Under the pieces are notes generated by a model. That model was not told where the DNA came from and did no database searches. It saw only the letters and a program-made list of their open reading frames with translations. From JAMQKA01 sp034521835 (GTDB lineage Bacteria; Bacteroidota; Rhodothermia; Balneolales; Balneolaceae), in NCBI GenBank assembly GCA_034521835.1, contig JAXHMA010000010.1, positions 124,001 through 188,000 on the forward strand: a DNA stretch of 64,000 nt, given 5' to 3'. Shown piece after piece: positions 48,205 through 59,250 of this stretch (positions are counted from its first letter, which is position 1; the number at the start of each line of letters is the position of its first letter). Position numbers and translations under genes: made by a program.

Positions 48205-49199
48205 TCATTTATATTCATTCAATATTTCTGATGCAGCTTCGGCGAAATAGGTGGCAATCAGATCAGCGCCGGCTCTTTTGAAACCGATCAGTGCTTCCAT
48301 CATGGCTTCCTCTTCATCAAGCCAGCCGTTGGCTGCAGCGGCTTTTAACATAGCGTATTCACCGGAAACATTATACACCGAAACGGGCACCTGCACCGAT
48401 TCTTTTACCGCCCTGATCACATCCATATACGGAAGACCAGGTTTTACCATTACAATATCGGCACCCTCCTGTTCATCCATCTGGGCTTCCTTGATCGCTT
48501 CCTGTACGTTGGCGGGATCCATCTGGTAGGTCTTTTTGTCGCCAAATCCTGGTGCAGAGTCGAGCGCATCTCGGAATGGACCGTAATAACTGGAGGCGTA
48601 CTTGGCGCTGTAAGCCATGATTCCGGTGTGCTGAAATCGGCATCGTCAAGGGCTTCACGCATTGCGCCGATACGCCCGTCCATCATGTCGGAAGGCGCCA
48701 CATAATCGGCCCCGGCCTGGGCGTGGCTTACGGCCATTTTCGAAAGCACCTCAACGGACTCATCATTCAGAATTTCTCCCTCTTCAACAATGCCATCATG
48801 TCCATAGCTGCTGTAGGGATCCAGCGCGATGTCGGTCATCACCAGCATGTTGGGGAACTCTTCCTTGATCGCCCGCACCGACTGCTGCATCAGGCCCTGG
48901 TCGTTTAGGGCTTCCGTGCCCTTGTTATCCTTCTTACTGTCAGGAACTTTCACAAATATCAGCACAGAGCGGATGCCGACATCTTTAAGCTCATGGATCT
49001 CATCCATCAACAGATCCAACGTATAGCGGTAGTAATCAGGCATGGAAGGGATCTCCTCTTTCTTCCCTTCGCCCTCCATCACAAATATCGGGGCGATGAA
49101 ATCGGCGGGATTTAAATGATGTTCTGCCACCATATCCCGAATGGCACTGCTTGAACGCAGGCGCCGTGGCCGCTTGTAAGGAAGCTGTCCGTAAGACAT
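48205..49199 (-). CDS. hemB: Porphobilinogen synthase HemB, one frameshift
   Basis: HemB condenses two 5-aminolevulinate molecules to porphobilinogen. The start at 49199 leads through PIFVMEGEGKKEEIPSMP and MVMTDIALDPYSS-like text to PSDMMDGRIGAMREAL. A shift near 48620 joins SAKYASSYYGPFRDALDSAP (first Schiff-base lysine) and DIVMVKPGLPYMDVI (second lysine). The metal-site segment is DPYSSYGHDG, without the three cysteines of zinc-dependent enzymes, so it belongs to the Mg-type, zinc-independent class. Combined length is ~331 residues. Confidence 0.9.
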
Positions 49200-49273
49200 C
49201 GTGAGTATTTTTTAGTTAAAAATGATGTTCAGCACAGGTTTGATAACTACCCTTAACTTTTGGGCAGCTGCGA

Positions 49274-50274
49274 TTATTTCGGACTAATTTCATGCTCTTT
49301 TCCGTACTCAATCCAGTCGATCGGGTTTTCCAGTCGATCCAGCCAGTATGCTTCCCTGCTATCCTGTTTGATTTCAAAATCGTAATCCCAGCGCACCCGG
49401 GGCGGCAGGCTCATCAAGATCGACTCGGTTCGTCCCTGTGTTTTTAGCCCAAACAACGTTCCGCGATCGTGAATCAGGTTGAATTCTACATATCGGCCGC
49501 GACGAATTTCCTGGAAATAGCGCTGCTGGTCATTATACGATTCATCCATCCGACGTTTTATAATCGGCACGTAGGAATCCAGAAATACCTTGCCCACGTC
49601 GGTTGTATAGTCATACCAATCTTCAGCCGAACGTTTCTCGTTGGGACGCAGGTAATCAAAAAAAAGTCCGCCAATACCACGCCCTTCCTGCCGATGTTCG
49701 TTGTAAAAATACTCGTCGCATTCTTTTTTGAATGTAGGATACAGCTCATCACCGTGGCGATCGCACGCTTCTTTAAACACGCGGTGGAAGTGAACAGCGT
49801 CTTCATCCCACAGGTAATACGGCGTGAGATCGGCCCCACCCCAAACCACCGGTCACGGATTTCATCCATTTGCGCATCGTCATAGAGCTCAAAATACCGG
49901 AAATTAGCATGCACTGTGGGCACCATTGGGTTCCTGGGATGAATGACCAGCGAAATGCCGCCGGCCCAGAACCAGCCCTGCTCAACCTCAAAACGCTTTC
50001 GGATCAGCTCAGGCAGCTCGCCGTGCACCGTTGAAACGTTGACGCCACCCTTCTCAAAAACATCTCCTTTTTCAATGACACGGGTGTGACCACCGCCACC
50101 GCCGTCACGATCCCAATCATCATGCCGGAACCTTGCCGTGCTATCCAGCTCCTCCAGCGTATTACAGATCTGGTCCTGCAAGTCATAAATAAATTCGGTA
50201 AATCGCTCTCTGATTGATTCCCCGGAGTACCGCTTTGATGGGGGACCTTGCAAACTGTTACCTGAATTATTCAT
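49274..50274 (-). CDS. hemF: Oxygen-dependent coproporphyrinogen-III oxidase HemF, one frameshift
   Basis: HemF decarboxylates coproporphyrinogen III to protoporphyrinogen IX with O2. The start at 50274 overlaps the end of hemE. The N-terminal frame has GGGGGHTRVIEKGDVFEKGG, GISLVIHPRNPMVPTVHANF and RYFEL. A shift near 49845 joins WGGADLTPYYLWDEDAVHFH, GIGGLFFDYL, YVEFNLIHDRGTLFGLKTQG and SLPPRVRWDYDF. All signature blocks are present over ~333 residues. The aerobic enzyme implies that oxygen is available to the organism. Confidence 0.92.
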
Positions 50275-51312
50275 CACCATACTCCTTAATTGTGTCAATG
50301 AACGCGCGGGCGTTATCTACGGGCACGTTAGGCAAAATACCATGGCCCAGGTTGGCTATATATTTATCTTTGCCAAACCGGTCGACCATCCGTTTTGCCT
50401 GACGCTTTATATCATCAATGGGGCCCAGCAGTTTTGTCGGATCAAGATTACCCTGCAGGGTTAGGCGATTCCGGGTGGCTTCGCGGGCATATTCCGGGGT
50501 GATGGTCCAGTCGAGACCTAGAGCGGCGGCATTGCTTCGATAACTGAGTCGCTCCAGGGCATACCAGCTTCCCTTGGCAAACAGGATGACGGGCACTTCT
50601 CTGATCTCGTCCGTGATCTCCATCAACTGGGGCATCGCCCACCTCGTTGAAATCCTCCGGGCCCAGCAGGCCTGACCAGGAATCGAAAACCTGTACTACC
50701 TGCGCGCCGGCTTTGATCTGTGCCTTCAAATAGTTGATAGTTGCTTTGGTCAGTTCTTTCAGAACGTGCCGGGCGGCATTGGGGTGCTGGTAGAGAAAAG
50801 CCTTGGCTTTTTCAAAATTCTTTGAACCCTCTCCCTGCACCATATAGCAGAAGAGCGTCCACGGGCGCCGGCAAATCCGATCAGCGGAACGCGGCCGTTT
50901 AGCTCGTTACGCGTTAAGCTGATTGCATCCATAACATGCTGTAATTTTCCGGGACATCCTCCGCAAGGATTGCAAAGGCTTCATCGACAGATTCAATGGG
51001 ATTCTCCATCACAGGTCCCTTTCCCGGAACCATGTTAACGTCTATGCCGAGCGCCTGGGGGACCGTCAAAATATCGGAAAAGATAATGGCGGCATCCGGC
51101 TCCAGTTCATCGATCGGTTGCAGGGTAATTTCACACGCCAGCTCCGGGGTCTCTACGCGTTCAAAAAAGCTGTACTTTTTTCGGATTTTCATGTATTGCG
51201 GCAGGTAGCGACCGGCCTGACGCATCATCCAAACAGGTGGGCGTTCAACTTCTTCTCCCCGCAGCGCTCTGAGCAGGAGATTATTCTTCAGTTCTGGAAA
51301 ATTTGTATTCAT
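50267..51312 (-). CDS. hemE: Uroporphyrinogen decarboxylase HemE, three frameshifts
   Basis: HemE removes four carboxyl groups from uroporphyrinogen III. The start at 51312 gives RPPVWMMRQAGRYLPQYMKI (the arginine-rich substrate motif) and AAIIFSDILTVPQALG. Shifts near 50935 and 50870 (a C run) split the IGFAGAPWTLFCYMV-like block. The next frame has GAQVVQVFDSWSGLLGPEDF. A third shift near 50637 leads to LGLDWTITPEYAREATRNRL, LQGNLDPTKLLGP and ANLGHGILPNVPVDNA. Blocks are in order over ~348 residues. It overlaps hemF by 8 nt. Confidence 0.9.
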
Positions 51313-51444
51313 GTAAAACTTATTAAATGACGCATTGGGTCGGGAGTATCACAACCTCCCAACAGACAAATTCATATTATCAGATCCAGGTAAACACAAG
51401 ATATACTCTGCTTCCAATGCAGAGCATGTCAAAGTATTCTCTAT

Positions 51445-52175
51445 TCACTGGACTTTTTCTTTGCTGAACAGGTAGTCTGAAACATTTCTCAATAAGGTTT
51501 CTGTTGAACGGTTCATCAGCAACCTGTACCGACCTTCCCGAGGCCTTTTCCAGCGCTTCGGCCGTGGTGGGACCAATAGCAAAAAGTGCCGGAATTTCAT
51601 TACTGCTTTCAAATCCTTGTCCTTTACTAAATCCCTCTACTGCACTGGGCTGTAAAACAACACAGCGGATATCGGCTCTTCCGGCAAAAACACGTTAATA
51701 ATGGTTTATCTACCTCGATTTCTATGACTTCAACGCCCTCATCTTTAAGCCCATCGGCCAGCTAATTCCGACTCAAATTGGCCCTGGAAATAGATCACGG
51801 ATTCCACCTTCCCTTCATCGGCGATCAGTTGGGCCAGATGTTCTGCATCTTGTGTGTAGGGAATTTGAGCATCAGAGGCCGAGGCCCTGCAGTGCTTCCT
51901 GGGTTTGATCCTACAGCAAAAAGCTGCGTGTTGGGCCGCACCTGAAGCCCCGACCGCATAAGTTGTTCCAGGGCTTTAACGGCATTTGCACTTGTAAACA
52001 CCCATTCAGATTTGGCATTATCGTTTATCGTCTTCAGTACATCATCCCAGTATTCGGGGAATTCAAACTCAAGAGCCGGTTTTATTACCGGCTGCAGTCC
52101 CATTACCCGGGCATATTCAATCTGTTGTCCAGCCAGCGGACGCGTTACAAGAATATTGTGTTTATCGTGTCGCAT
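51445..52175 (-). CDS. hemD: Uroporphyrinogen-III synthase HemD, several frameshifts
   Basis: HemD cyclises hydroxymethylbilane to uroporphyrinogen III. The start at 52175 gives ILVTRPLAGQQIEYARVMGL and SEWVFTSANAVKALEQLM, typical of domain 1. Breaks near 51890, 51765-51695 and 51510 must be bridged to read ESVIYFQGQFESELADGLKD, SAVEGFSKGQGFESS, PALFAIGPTTAEALEKASG and the C-terminal STETLLRNVSDYLFSK, ending at TGA 51445. The total of ~244 residues fits the family. It lies in the heme operon between hemC and hemE and is the more conventional of the two HemD-like genes in this window. Confidence 0.82.
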
Positions 52176-52203
52176 AGTGTTCAGTGATAAGGAAAAAGAA
52201 CTT

Positions 52204-53126
52204 CTATTGCGATTTCAGCTCATCAATAACCTTTGAGGCCCCCTGCTCCAGCAGCACCTCGGCCGCCCGATGCCCAAGTTCTGTGGTCTGCTTTATTGGT
52301 TCACTCGTTTCAAAATCGTATCGCTCCTGGCCGTCCATCATCAGGGCTACTGCTTTAAAGTGCACGGTATCATCTTCAATCGTAGCATATGCACCCACAG
52401 GAGCACTGCATCCCGCTTCCATATCGTGCAAAAAATCACGCTCTATGCTGGTACAGAGCTCCGTATCCCGGTGATTGATATCCTTGAGCAGCCGCTGCAA
52501 TACCAAATCCTCCTCTCGGACCATCACGGCCATGGCACCCTGTGCCGCTGCCGGAACCATCCAGTCCAAATATTGACTGATATGCTCTCCCAACCCGATG
52601 CGCGTGAGGCCTGCTGCAGCGAAAATAGCGCCATCCCACTCGTTTTCTTTCACCTTTTGGAGGCGCGTGTTTACATTACCTCGAATATTGGTAATGGTGT
52701 GATGCGGATAGCGACTAAGCCACTGGGCCCGCCGACGATTACTGCTGGTGGCAATAATCGCTTCGTAGTCTTCATCCTCTAAAAAATCAGTGCCGCCCGG
52801 CGTCACCAGTGTATCGCGGGCATCAGCTCGTTCACGACGGCAGCCACCTTCAACGGAAGTGGGTTTTCAGTGGGGAGATCTTTGTGAGAGTGCACCGCAA
52901 GATCAATCTCATCATTGAGCAGCGCATCATCCAGCGCCTTTGTGAACACGCCTTTGCCGCCCATCTCCGGCAACGGTGTGGTCAGATCTATATCACCCTC
53001 CGACTTAACGAAAACAAGCTCGGTGTTCTGGCCGAGCTTGGAGAGTTTTTCTGCAACTTTTTCCGCCTGCCACGTTGCCAGCTCGCTGTCGCGCGTGCCG
53101 ATACGAAGCTTCCTGGGTTTAATCAT
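52204..53126 (-). CDS. hemC: Hydroxymethylbilane synthase HemC, one frameshift
   Basis: HemC polymerises four porphobilinogens to hydroxymethylbilane. The start at 53126 gives RKLRIGTRDSELATWQAEKV, GGKGVFTKALDDALL and DLAVHSHKDLPT. A shift near 52805 joins RRRAQWLSRYPHHTITNIRG, NVNTRLQKV, AAAGLTRIGL and MVPAAAQGAMAVMVR. The cofactor-binding cysteine is in FLHDMEAGCSAPVGAYA. The GTRGS motif reads GTRDS, a mild variation. Length is ~307 residues. Its ATG overlaps the hemA stop. Confidence 0.92.
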
Positions 53127-54386
53127 TCTTTTTTTCCGGTTTCTAGCTTGAACATGTCATTAACAACTTTGGTCACCTGTTCCGATTCATGGTGATCGCG
53201 CAGGTGTTCAATGAGTAGGCGGCGATCTTATTAACGATGCGCCGGGTCAGATTTTCTACTTTGTCGCGATCGCTGTCTTTGATTTTGTTTTTGAAAAACT
53301 CGAATTCATCATCCCGGATAGACTCAAATTTGCTGGTAAGCGCCTTGATGGTGGGCACCACTTTCTGCTCGCTCAGCCAGTTTTGATAGTCGGTAATTTC
53401 ATCTTCAATAATCTTTTTTACGGGGGGAGTCGTTCCTCGTGTTCTCGTAGGCTTCATCGGTTACATCTGTCAGAAAATCCATGTTGGCCAAGTCCACAAA
53501 GTCGAGCTTCCCGATAGCCCGGATCGATATTGCGCGGAACGGAAAGATCAAGCATCACCTTAAAGCGTCCTTCCTCCAGGGATGGTTCCATATCCTCAGG
53601 CGCGATAACCGGTTCGGCTGCACCTGTAGCAACAATAATCAAGTCGGAATCAGCTATTTGGGCAGGCAAATTATCGTAATCAGCCACTTCCAGATCATAT
53701 TTATCGGCCACGAACTCTGCGCGGTCGCGGGTGCGGTTAATCAACGTCACCTTCCTCGCTCCAAGGCTCACCAGGTTCTTACAGGCCACCTTGCCGATTT
53801 TTCCGGTGCCGATCAGCAGGATATTCTTATCGGTAAGATTTTCGAAGGTTTTACGGGCAAACTGGACGGCCGCGTATGCGGTAGTGGCCGCGCCTTCACC
53901 CAAAGAAGTTTCGTTGCGCGATCGCTTGTGGGCTCGAAATACATGCTGCATAAGGCGATGAAGCTCCCCGGAAACAGCATCTTTGTGGGAGGCAAACTCA
54001 TACCCTTCCTTTACCTGGTTTACAATCTGCAGATCACCCAGGATTTGGGAGTCGAGCCCCACCGTAACCTGGAACAGATGGTCTACTGCCGGGCGGCCTT
54101 CCTTTTCAAATCCATACCTGTGAAATTCATCCAGGGTGGCGTCAGAATAGGTAATTAGCAGACGAATCAGCTCTTCGGGCGACGTATCTTTCGCAAAAAT
54201 TTCGGTGCGATTACAGGTGGATACCACAAACAAACTTTGTATCCCCTCGCGCAGGGCGCCGTTGATAAGCTGCTCTTTCTGCTGATCACTGAGACTGAAT
54301 TTTTCACGCACCTCAATAGAGGCCTCCCAGTGGTTGACACCAACCACGCAAAAATCACCAAGTTGTTGGTCAACCTGTTGTATCAT
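53123..54386 (-). CDS. hemA: Glutamyl-tRNA reductase HemA, two frameshifts
   Basis: HemA reduces glutamyl-tRNA to glutamate-1-semialdehyde with NADPH, the first committed step of the C5 pathway. The start at 54386 gives CVVGVNHWEASIEVREKFSL and VVSTCNRTEIFA with the catalytic cysteine. EEGxxxG-like DSQILGDLQIVNQVKEGYE, SLGEGAATTAYAAVQFARK, NILLIGTGKIGKVACKNL (NADPH loop) and LDLSVPRNIDP follow. Shifts near 53460 and 53215 separate the C-terminal dimerisation domain (EDEITDYQNWLSEQKVVPTI, then LIEHLRDHHESEQV). It ends at 53123. Length is ~421 residues. It begins one base after hemH. Confidence 0.92.
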
Positions 54387-54387
54387 A

Positions 54388-55509
54388 CTATACAGTTACT
54401 TTTTCTGAGGTGTCAGTTTCTGATTCAAGTTCAGGCAGCAGGTGATCAACCTTTTTTATTACCTCGTCAGTCAGTGCCTGAATGTAGGCGGGATGGTCAT
54501 TTATCCCCTTCATAACGGTCATATTTTCGAACTCATATCCTTCTTCTTCAAGATCTTCCACCAGCTCGATACCCAGCTCGTACAACGTTTCAATATGGTC
54601 AGTCACAAACGCAACCGGCACCATCAGGAAGTTCTTGATACCGTATTGCAGGTGCCGTTCGACCAGCTCGGCCGTGTTGGGCTGCGTCCATTTCTGCGGC
54701 CCCACCTTCGATTGATAGCCCAGCCAGTACGGTTCTTCATACATTTCAGCACTCCATGATTGCCTCCATCGTTTCCTTGATTTCGGCCGTATAGGGATCG
54801 CCGCTTTCACCTCCAGCATCGGCGTACCGTGCGCGCTAAAAATAATGTGTGTCTTATTACGTGTCCTCATCCATCGATTCAAAAGCCTCATCGATACGGC
54901 TGTTTATCGCCTCCAGGTAATTGGGATTGAGGTCGTAATTCTTACGTGAAACTCTTTCCAGGGGGTGGCGTCGCCAAACTTCTCGTCACGCTTGGTCTCC
55001 CAATCTCGAAAACTGCTGCCGGTGGTCGTCCAGGAAAACTGCGGATACAACGGTACCATTACGGCATGAGTGATGCCATCATCTACCATATCCTGCATGG
55101 TGGTTTCGGCAAACGGCACAAAGTAGCGCATGCAGGTATACACCTTAGATTCTACACGTTCAGGTAATACTTTTGCAAGGTGCTTTTCCAGTGCGCGGCG
55201 CTGACGTTCGGTAAGTCCGTTAATGGGCGAACAACAAGTTGAGACTACGCTATTTTTGCGATTTGGGCAGTGCTTGTTTCCGGTACACCCTTTGGGGCAG
55301 CCGTTGATCTCCTCGTAATCTTCCGCCACACTGGGTGCGCGGAATTTGGATATAACATTGGCAAATAGATCTTGCAGCTTACCACCGCCCAATTTTATGA
55401 TATCTTCGTCCCGGAAGAGGTTGTAAAGAAACGGGCGCACGTAATCTTCGCCGGTGGGACCGCCTAAATTCATGAGCACCACGCCCAGCTTAATTTTCTG
55501 ATCAGACAT
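54388..55509 (-). CDS. hemH: Ferrochelatase HemH with a cysteine-rich insertion, one or more frameshifts
   Basis: HemH inserts Fe(II) into protoporphyrin IX. The start at 55509 gives GVVLMNLGGPTGEDYVRPFL and LFRDEDIIKL. At residues 70-95, where ferrochelatases normally read IGGGSPI, there is an in-frame insertion with five cysteines (C71, C75, C81, C92, C93), before NGLTERQRRALEKHL. RYFVPFAE and VPLYPQFSWTTTGSSFRDW follow. Breaks near 54910 to 54790 split the region around HIIFSAHGTPM (catalytic histidine). GPQKWTQPNTAELVE and the C-terminal VAFVTDHIETLYELGIE are intact. It is the first gene of the heme operon. Confidence 0.9.
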
Positions 55510-55738
55510 AAAGAATACATTAGTTTGAAATCATACAATCTGACAAGATTCAGCCCTAAACGGCGTTGACATGCTATTTTCAAGCTCCTTAATAAATGAA
55601 TCTTTTGTGAAGGAAATTTGAAGAGAGGCTTTCCGTGCATTTATTTAGAACCAATCGACATACAGGTGCTTTCCCAAATAGGCTATCATGTTAGTTCTAT
55701 TGATGTTATGGCTCAAAATGATGCAGAAAAAATTAAAC

Positions 55739-57134
55739 TTATGCGGATGGCAGTGTAAACCAAAAAGTAGTACCCTGCTCTACCTTGCTGTCGACATGGA
55801 TGTCGCTGCCGTGGGCGCTCAAAATACTCTTGACCACCGCCAGTCCCAGGCCGGTGCCGCCCTTGTCTCGTGAACGAGCCTTGTCGGTTCGGTAAAAACG
55901 ATCGAACAGCCGGCCGAGGTGCTCCTGGGAGATGCCTATACCTGTATCCTCTACCTCTACCGTAACCTGCTCGTTTTTCTGCTTATAGCTCAGCCTTATG
56001 GTTCCATCATTGGTATACTTTATAGCGTTGGATACCAGGTTATCCACCACCTGCTCAATCTTTCCGGGATCTCCTTTTACGCTACAGGAATGGGTGTCCA
56101 CGTGCAGTTCAACTGACTTTTCAGCGGCTTTGTCACCATACAGCTCCTTGATATGCCGGCCAATTTCAGCCAGGTCAAATGCCTTCTTCTCAATGAAATA
56201 TTCGTCTGAATCATACCGCTGTAAAGTGACCAGATCCTTAAACAGCCGGCCAATCCGCTCGGTCTGCTTCTGGGCATTTTTGAGATATTTATTTCGCTGA
56301 TCTTCCGGCAGATTCTTCATCTCAAGCGGTTCCAGTGCACCCGATATCGTGTGCAGCGGATTCCTTCTTTCATGGGTGATATCGGCAAAAAACTGCTGCT
56401 GCTTGCGGGCTGTTTTCTTAATTTTCTGAGTATCCTCCCGAAGTTTCGATGCCATCTGGTTAAGCGATTCCGCCAGCGTTCCGAACTCATCATTCCTGTT
56501 CAGGTCGATCTGGCGTATCCGCATCCCCATCAGCAATTTCGCGCGCCAGGTTTTTGATCTGCGTAATCGGTTTTGTCAGGTAGCGAGATATCCAGATACT
56601 TACCACAATCACCAAGCCAATGGAAATAAACATCCCGTAATAGATAATCCATCGAATGGTTTTTATCGGGGCGTAGATCTGATCCTTAAACTGGCTGACA
56701 CGGATGTACTGGGCAGCGTTTTGGCTGTTGGACAGGTATGCGTAACTAATAATTTTGGCTGAATCGGAACGATCGTGCACAAGCGGTCGATCGGCATAGG
56801 ATCGAAGGGAATCCCTGGAATTCAGGCTCAAGGCATTCGGAAAGGTCGGACAGCCCCAGTCGGGATAGGAGGCAAACAGAACGCCATCTTTGTCGTATAA
56901 ACCGAGCTGGTAGCCAGAAGTCTCTGCGGCTTCCCTAAACGCCTGTTCATAGCCGGGTCCGGAAGAGAGGTTTTCAATCGTTACCTCCAGCCACCGGGTA
57001 TCCTTTTGGATCTGCTCTACTCCCTCGGCCAGCATGTAATTCCGAATAAACAGGATGGAGTAGCTGCTGATGGCCGTTATGCCAAATATCAGCAGTATAA
57101 TAAAGGTCCATGCCAGCTTGGAACGTATGCTCAT
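55739..57134 (-). CDS. Two-component sensor histidine kinase (HAMP-HisKA-HATPase), one frameshift
   Basis: This is a classical membrane sensor kinase of ~465 residues. The start at 57134 gives a first span (LAWTFIILLIFGITAISSYS). A periplasmic sensor region (~30-160) and a second span (IIYYGMFISIGLVIVVSIWI) follow, then HAMP (YLTKPITQIKNLAREIADGD). A shift near 56510 joins the rest: H box DITHERRNPLHTISGAL, N box VVDNLVSNAIKYTN, G boxes VEDTGIGISQEHLG and GGTGLGLAVVKSIL. The gene follows a broken OmpR-type regulator gene on the same strand, its likely partner. The stimulus is unknown. Confidence 0.85.
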
Positions 57135-57277
57135 TTGCTAATCTAAACTATCAATTTTTTGTACAGTATTATCACAATCAACGTTTTCCCGATTCTCACC
57201 TATTCTGATGATTATTCCCACTATCTTTCTTTATAAATCCTGAAAAAAGATCAGGTCAGGTGAGAAGCTTTGACCAT

Positions 57278-58045
57278 TTAAATATTGAAAAAGTTTGCTT
57301 TTAAAAAGCTGCTAAATATCAAAGTACTTATCCGTTTACGCCCACCAGAATCCCGATTCAAGCCATATCCTATGCCACGATAGGTTTTGATAATTTTACC
57401 GGAATCGCCCATTTTTAGACGCAGATTTTTAACATGCACATCCACCGTTCGGTCGAACACGAAGTGATCATCCTCGGTTATATGCTCCAGAATTTCCTGC
57501 CGGCTATATACCCTTTTGGGGTTCTGATAGAACAGCTCAATCAGGGTGTATTCGGTGGAGGTGAGCTCTATCTCTTCGTCATCCACCGTATCAGCTCCTT
57601 GGCATCCACATCCAGGTAGGTGTTCCCCCGTACTGCAGCCAGTTGGCTTTCTGGGGATTCTGCCGCCGCAGCAGCGTTTCAACATGGGCTTCCACCAGGT
57701 TAAGGCTGGCCGGTTTGGAGACGCAGCTCGTCCGCCCCCAGCCTCGAGGCGTTTAATCTTCATCTTTTTCCTTGTCCTTGGCTGTTAAAAAGATAACCGG
57801 TATGTCATTCAGCACCGGGTGCTTCCGAATCCGCCGGCAGATCTCCTTGCCATTTACATTCGGCACCATGATATCCAGTACCGCGATATGGATGTCACCG
57901 GCCCGCCGGTCGATCAGTTCAATCGCCCTGTTGCCATCGTGGGCCACCAGAACTTCATAGTCGTTCATCTCCAAAAAGTTAGCCAGCATCTCAGCCGGTT
58001 CTTCTTCGTCTTTGATGGAAAGAATTGTATGCTCGTGTGCGAATG
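57278..58045 (-). CDS. OmpR-family response regulator, several frameshifts
   Basis: The receiver domain is read as ILSIKDEEEPAEMLANFLEM, HIAVLDIMVPNVNGKEICRR (phospho-acceptor aspartate) and DIPVIFLTAKDKEKDED. Shifts near 57755, 57700 and 57610 follow, through SLNLVEAHVETLLRRQNPQK. The winged-helix domain has IELTSTEYTLIELFYQNPKR, VFDRTVDVHVKNLRLKMGD and IIKTYRGIGYGL. No clear start codon is visible before the receiver, so the left limit is approximate; another indel is likely. It probably receives phosphate from the kinase encoded at 55739-57134. Confidence 0.78.
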
Positions 58046-58207
58046 GTTAATCCTTACCTTAATTTCGGGCACCAAAATATAAAAATATCGCGTGGAAGAT
58101 GGGGATAAAAACAGAAAAGTATCCGCTGCCTGTCGCGATTCGCTGCGTTCAATCTTGTATCATCCATTCCTTGAACCATCTATTTCAACTAAAGTGGGTA
58201 TAACATC

Positions 58208-59005
58208 ATGAGTTTAGGACAAAGTAGCATGGATTACCGGGGCTTCATCCGGAATTGGAGAAGCATTAGCCTACGCCCTGCATGAACGCGGAGCTAAGCT
58301 TATTTTATCTTCGCGTCGGGAAGAAGCACTTTCAAAAGTACGGCAAAACTGCCCTGGAAACCGGTCAGATATCCACACCCTGCCGCTGGATCTTTCCGAG
58401 GCGGAGGCTATGCCCGCCATCACTGAAGAGGCCCTTTCCCACTACGGCCGTATCGATTACCTGTTCAACAACGGCGGAATCAGCCAGCGTTCACTTGCAA
58501 ATGAAACAAATATGGATGTAGTTCGCAAAGTGATGGAGGTCAACTTTTTTGGCACGGTTGCACTCACCAAAGCGGTACTTCCCTTCATGATTGACCGGCA
58601 GTACGGGATCCTGTCAGTAGCGTACCAGCAGCGTGGATGAACCGTCGGGATACCGGCTGCGTTCAACTTATGCGGCCTCCAAGCACGCCCTGCACGGCTG
58701 GTTCGATTGCCTCCGACAGGAAGTCTTTGAACATAATATTGATGTATCACTCGTATGCCCGGGATTCATCAAAACCAACGTTACCCTGAATGCACTGGAG
58801 GGGGACGGTTCCAAACATGGAAAAATGGGCAGAAGGACAGCAAAAAGGCATGAAGCCGGAAAAGTTTGCAGAAAAATTGCTCCCGAAAATCAGGAAAGGA
58901 AAAGAGGAGATCTACATTGGGGGCACAGAACTGGCGGGTGTATACCTGAAACGACTTTCACCCAAACTGCTGAATATGATTTTGAGAAGATCTGACGTTA
59001 CTTAA
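58208..59005 (+). CDS. Short-chain dehydrogenase/reductase, several frameshifts
   Basis: ATG 58208 opens a short frame. A shift near 58225 joins the cofactor loop VAWITGASSGIGEALAYALH. DIHTLPLDLSEAEAMPAI, YLFNNGGISQRSL (NNG motif) and NFFGTVALTKAVLPFM follow. A second shift near 58620 leads to the active-site block TYAASKHALHGWFDCLRQEV (YxxxK) and SLVCPGFIKTNVTLNALEG. A third near 58810 leads to the C-terminal EKWAEGQQKGMKPEKFAEKL. The total of ~265 residues is typical of a classical SDR. The substrate is unknown. Confidence 0.8.
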
Positions 59006-59250
59006 GTCGCTACAAAACTAGATTTATTTGCGGAATACAGCTACCAGACCTCCTACTTATTATTCCCCGCTGTTATGGAGAAATTCAAATATATCGCCGG
59101 CGATATCATAAATATTGCTTCCCTGAGGATCATTGGCATCAGTCTGCTGGTTTTCCGAGATTACTGATTGTCCAGTCAGCTGATCCGGGCACCGGCACCA
59201 GCAAGAGTGTTAGAACGCTGGATTGGATCGCCGGTGCCAGTACCGGTGGA

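Noticed and set aside
55688..55873. Short plus-strand ORF at the end of the sensor kinase
   Set aside because: Most of it is antisense to the kinase HATPase domain, and it matches nothing known.
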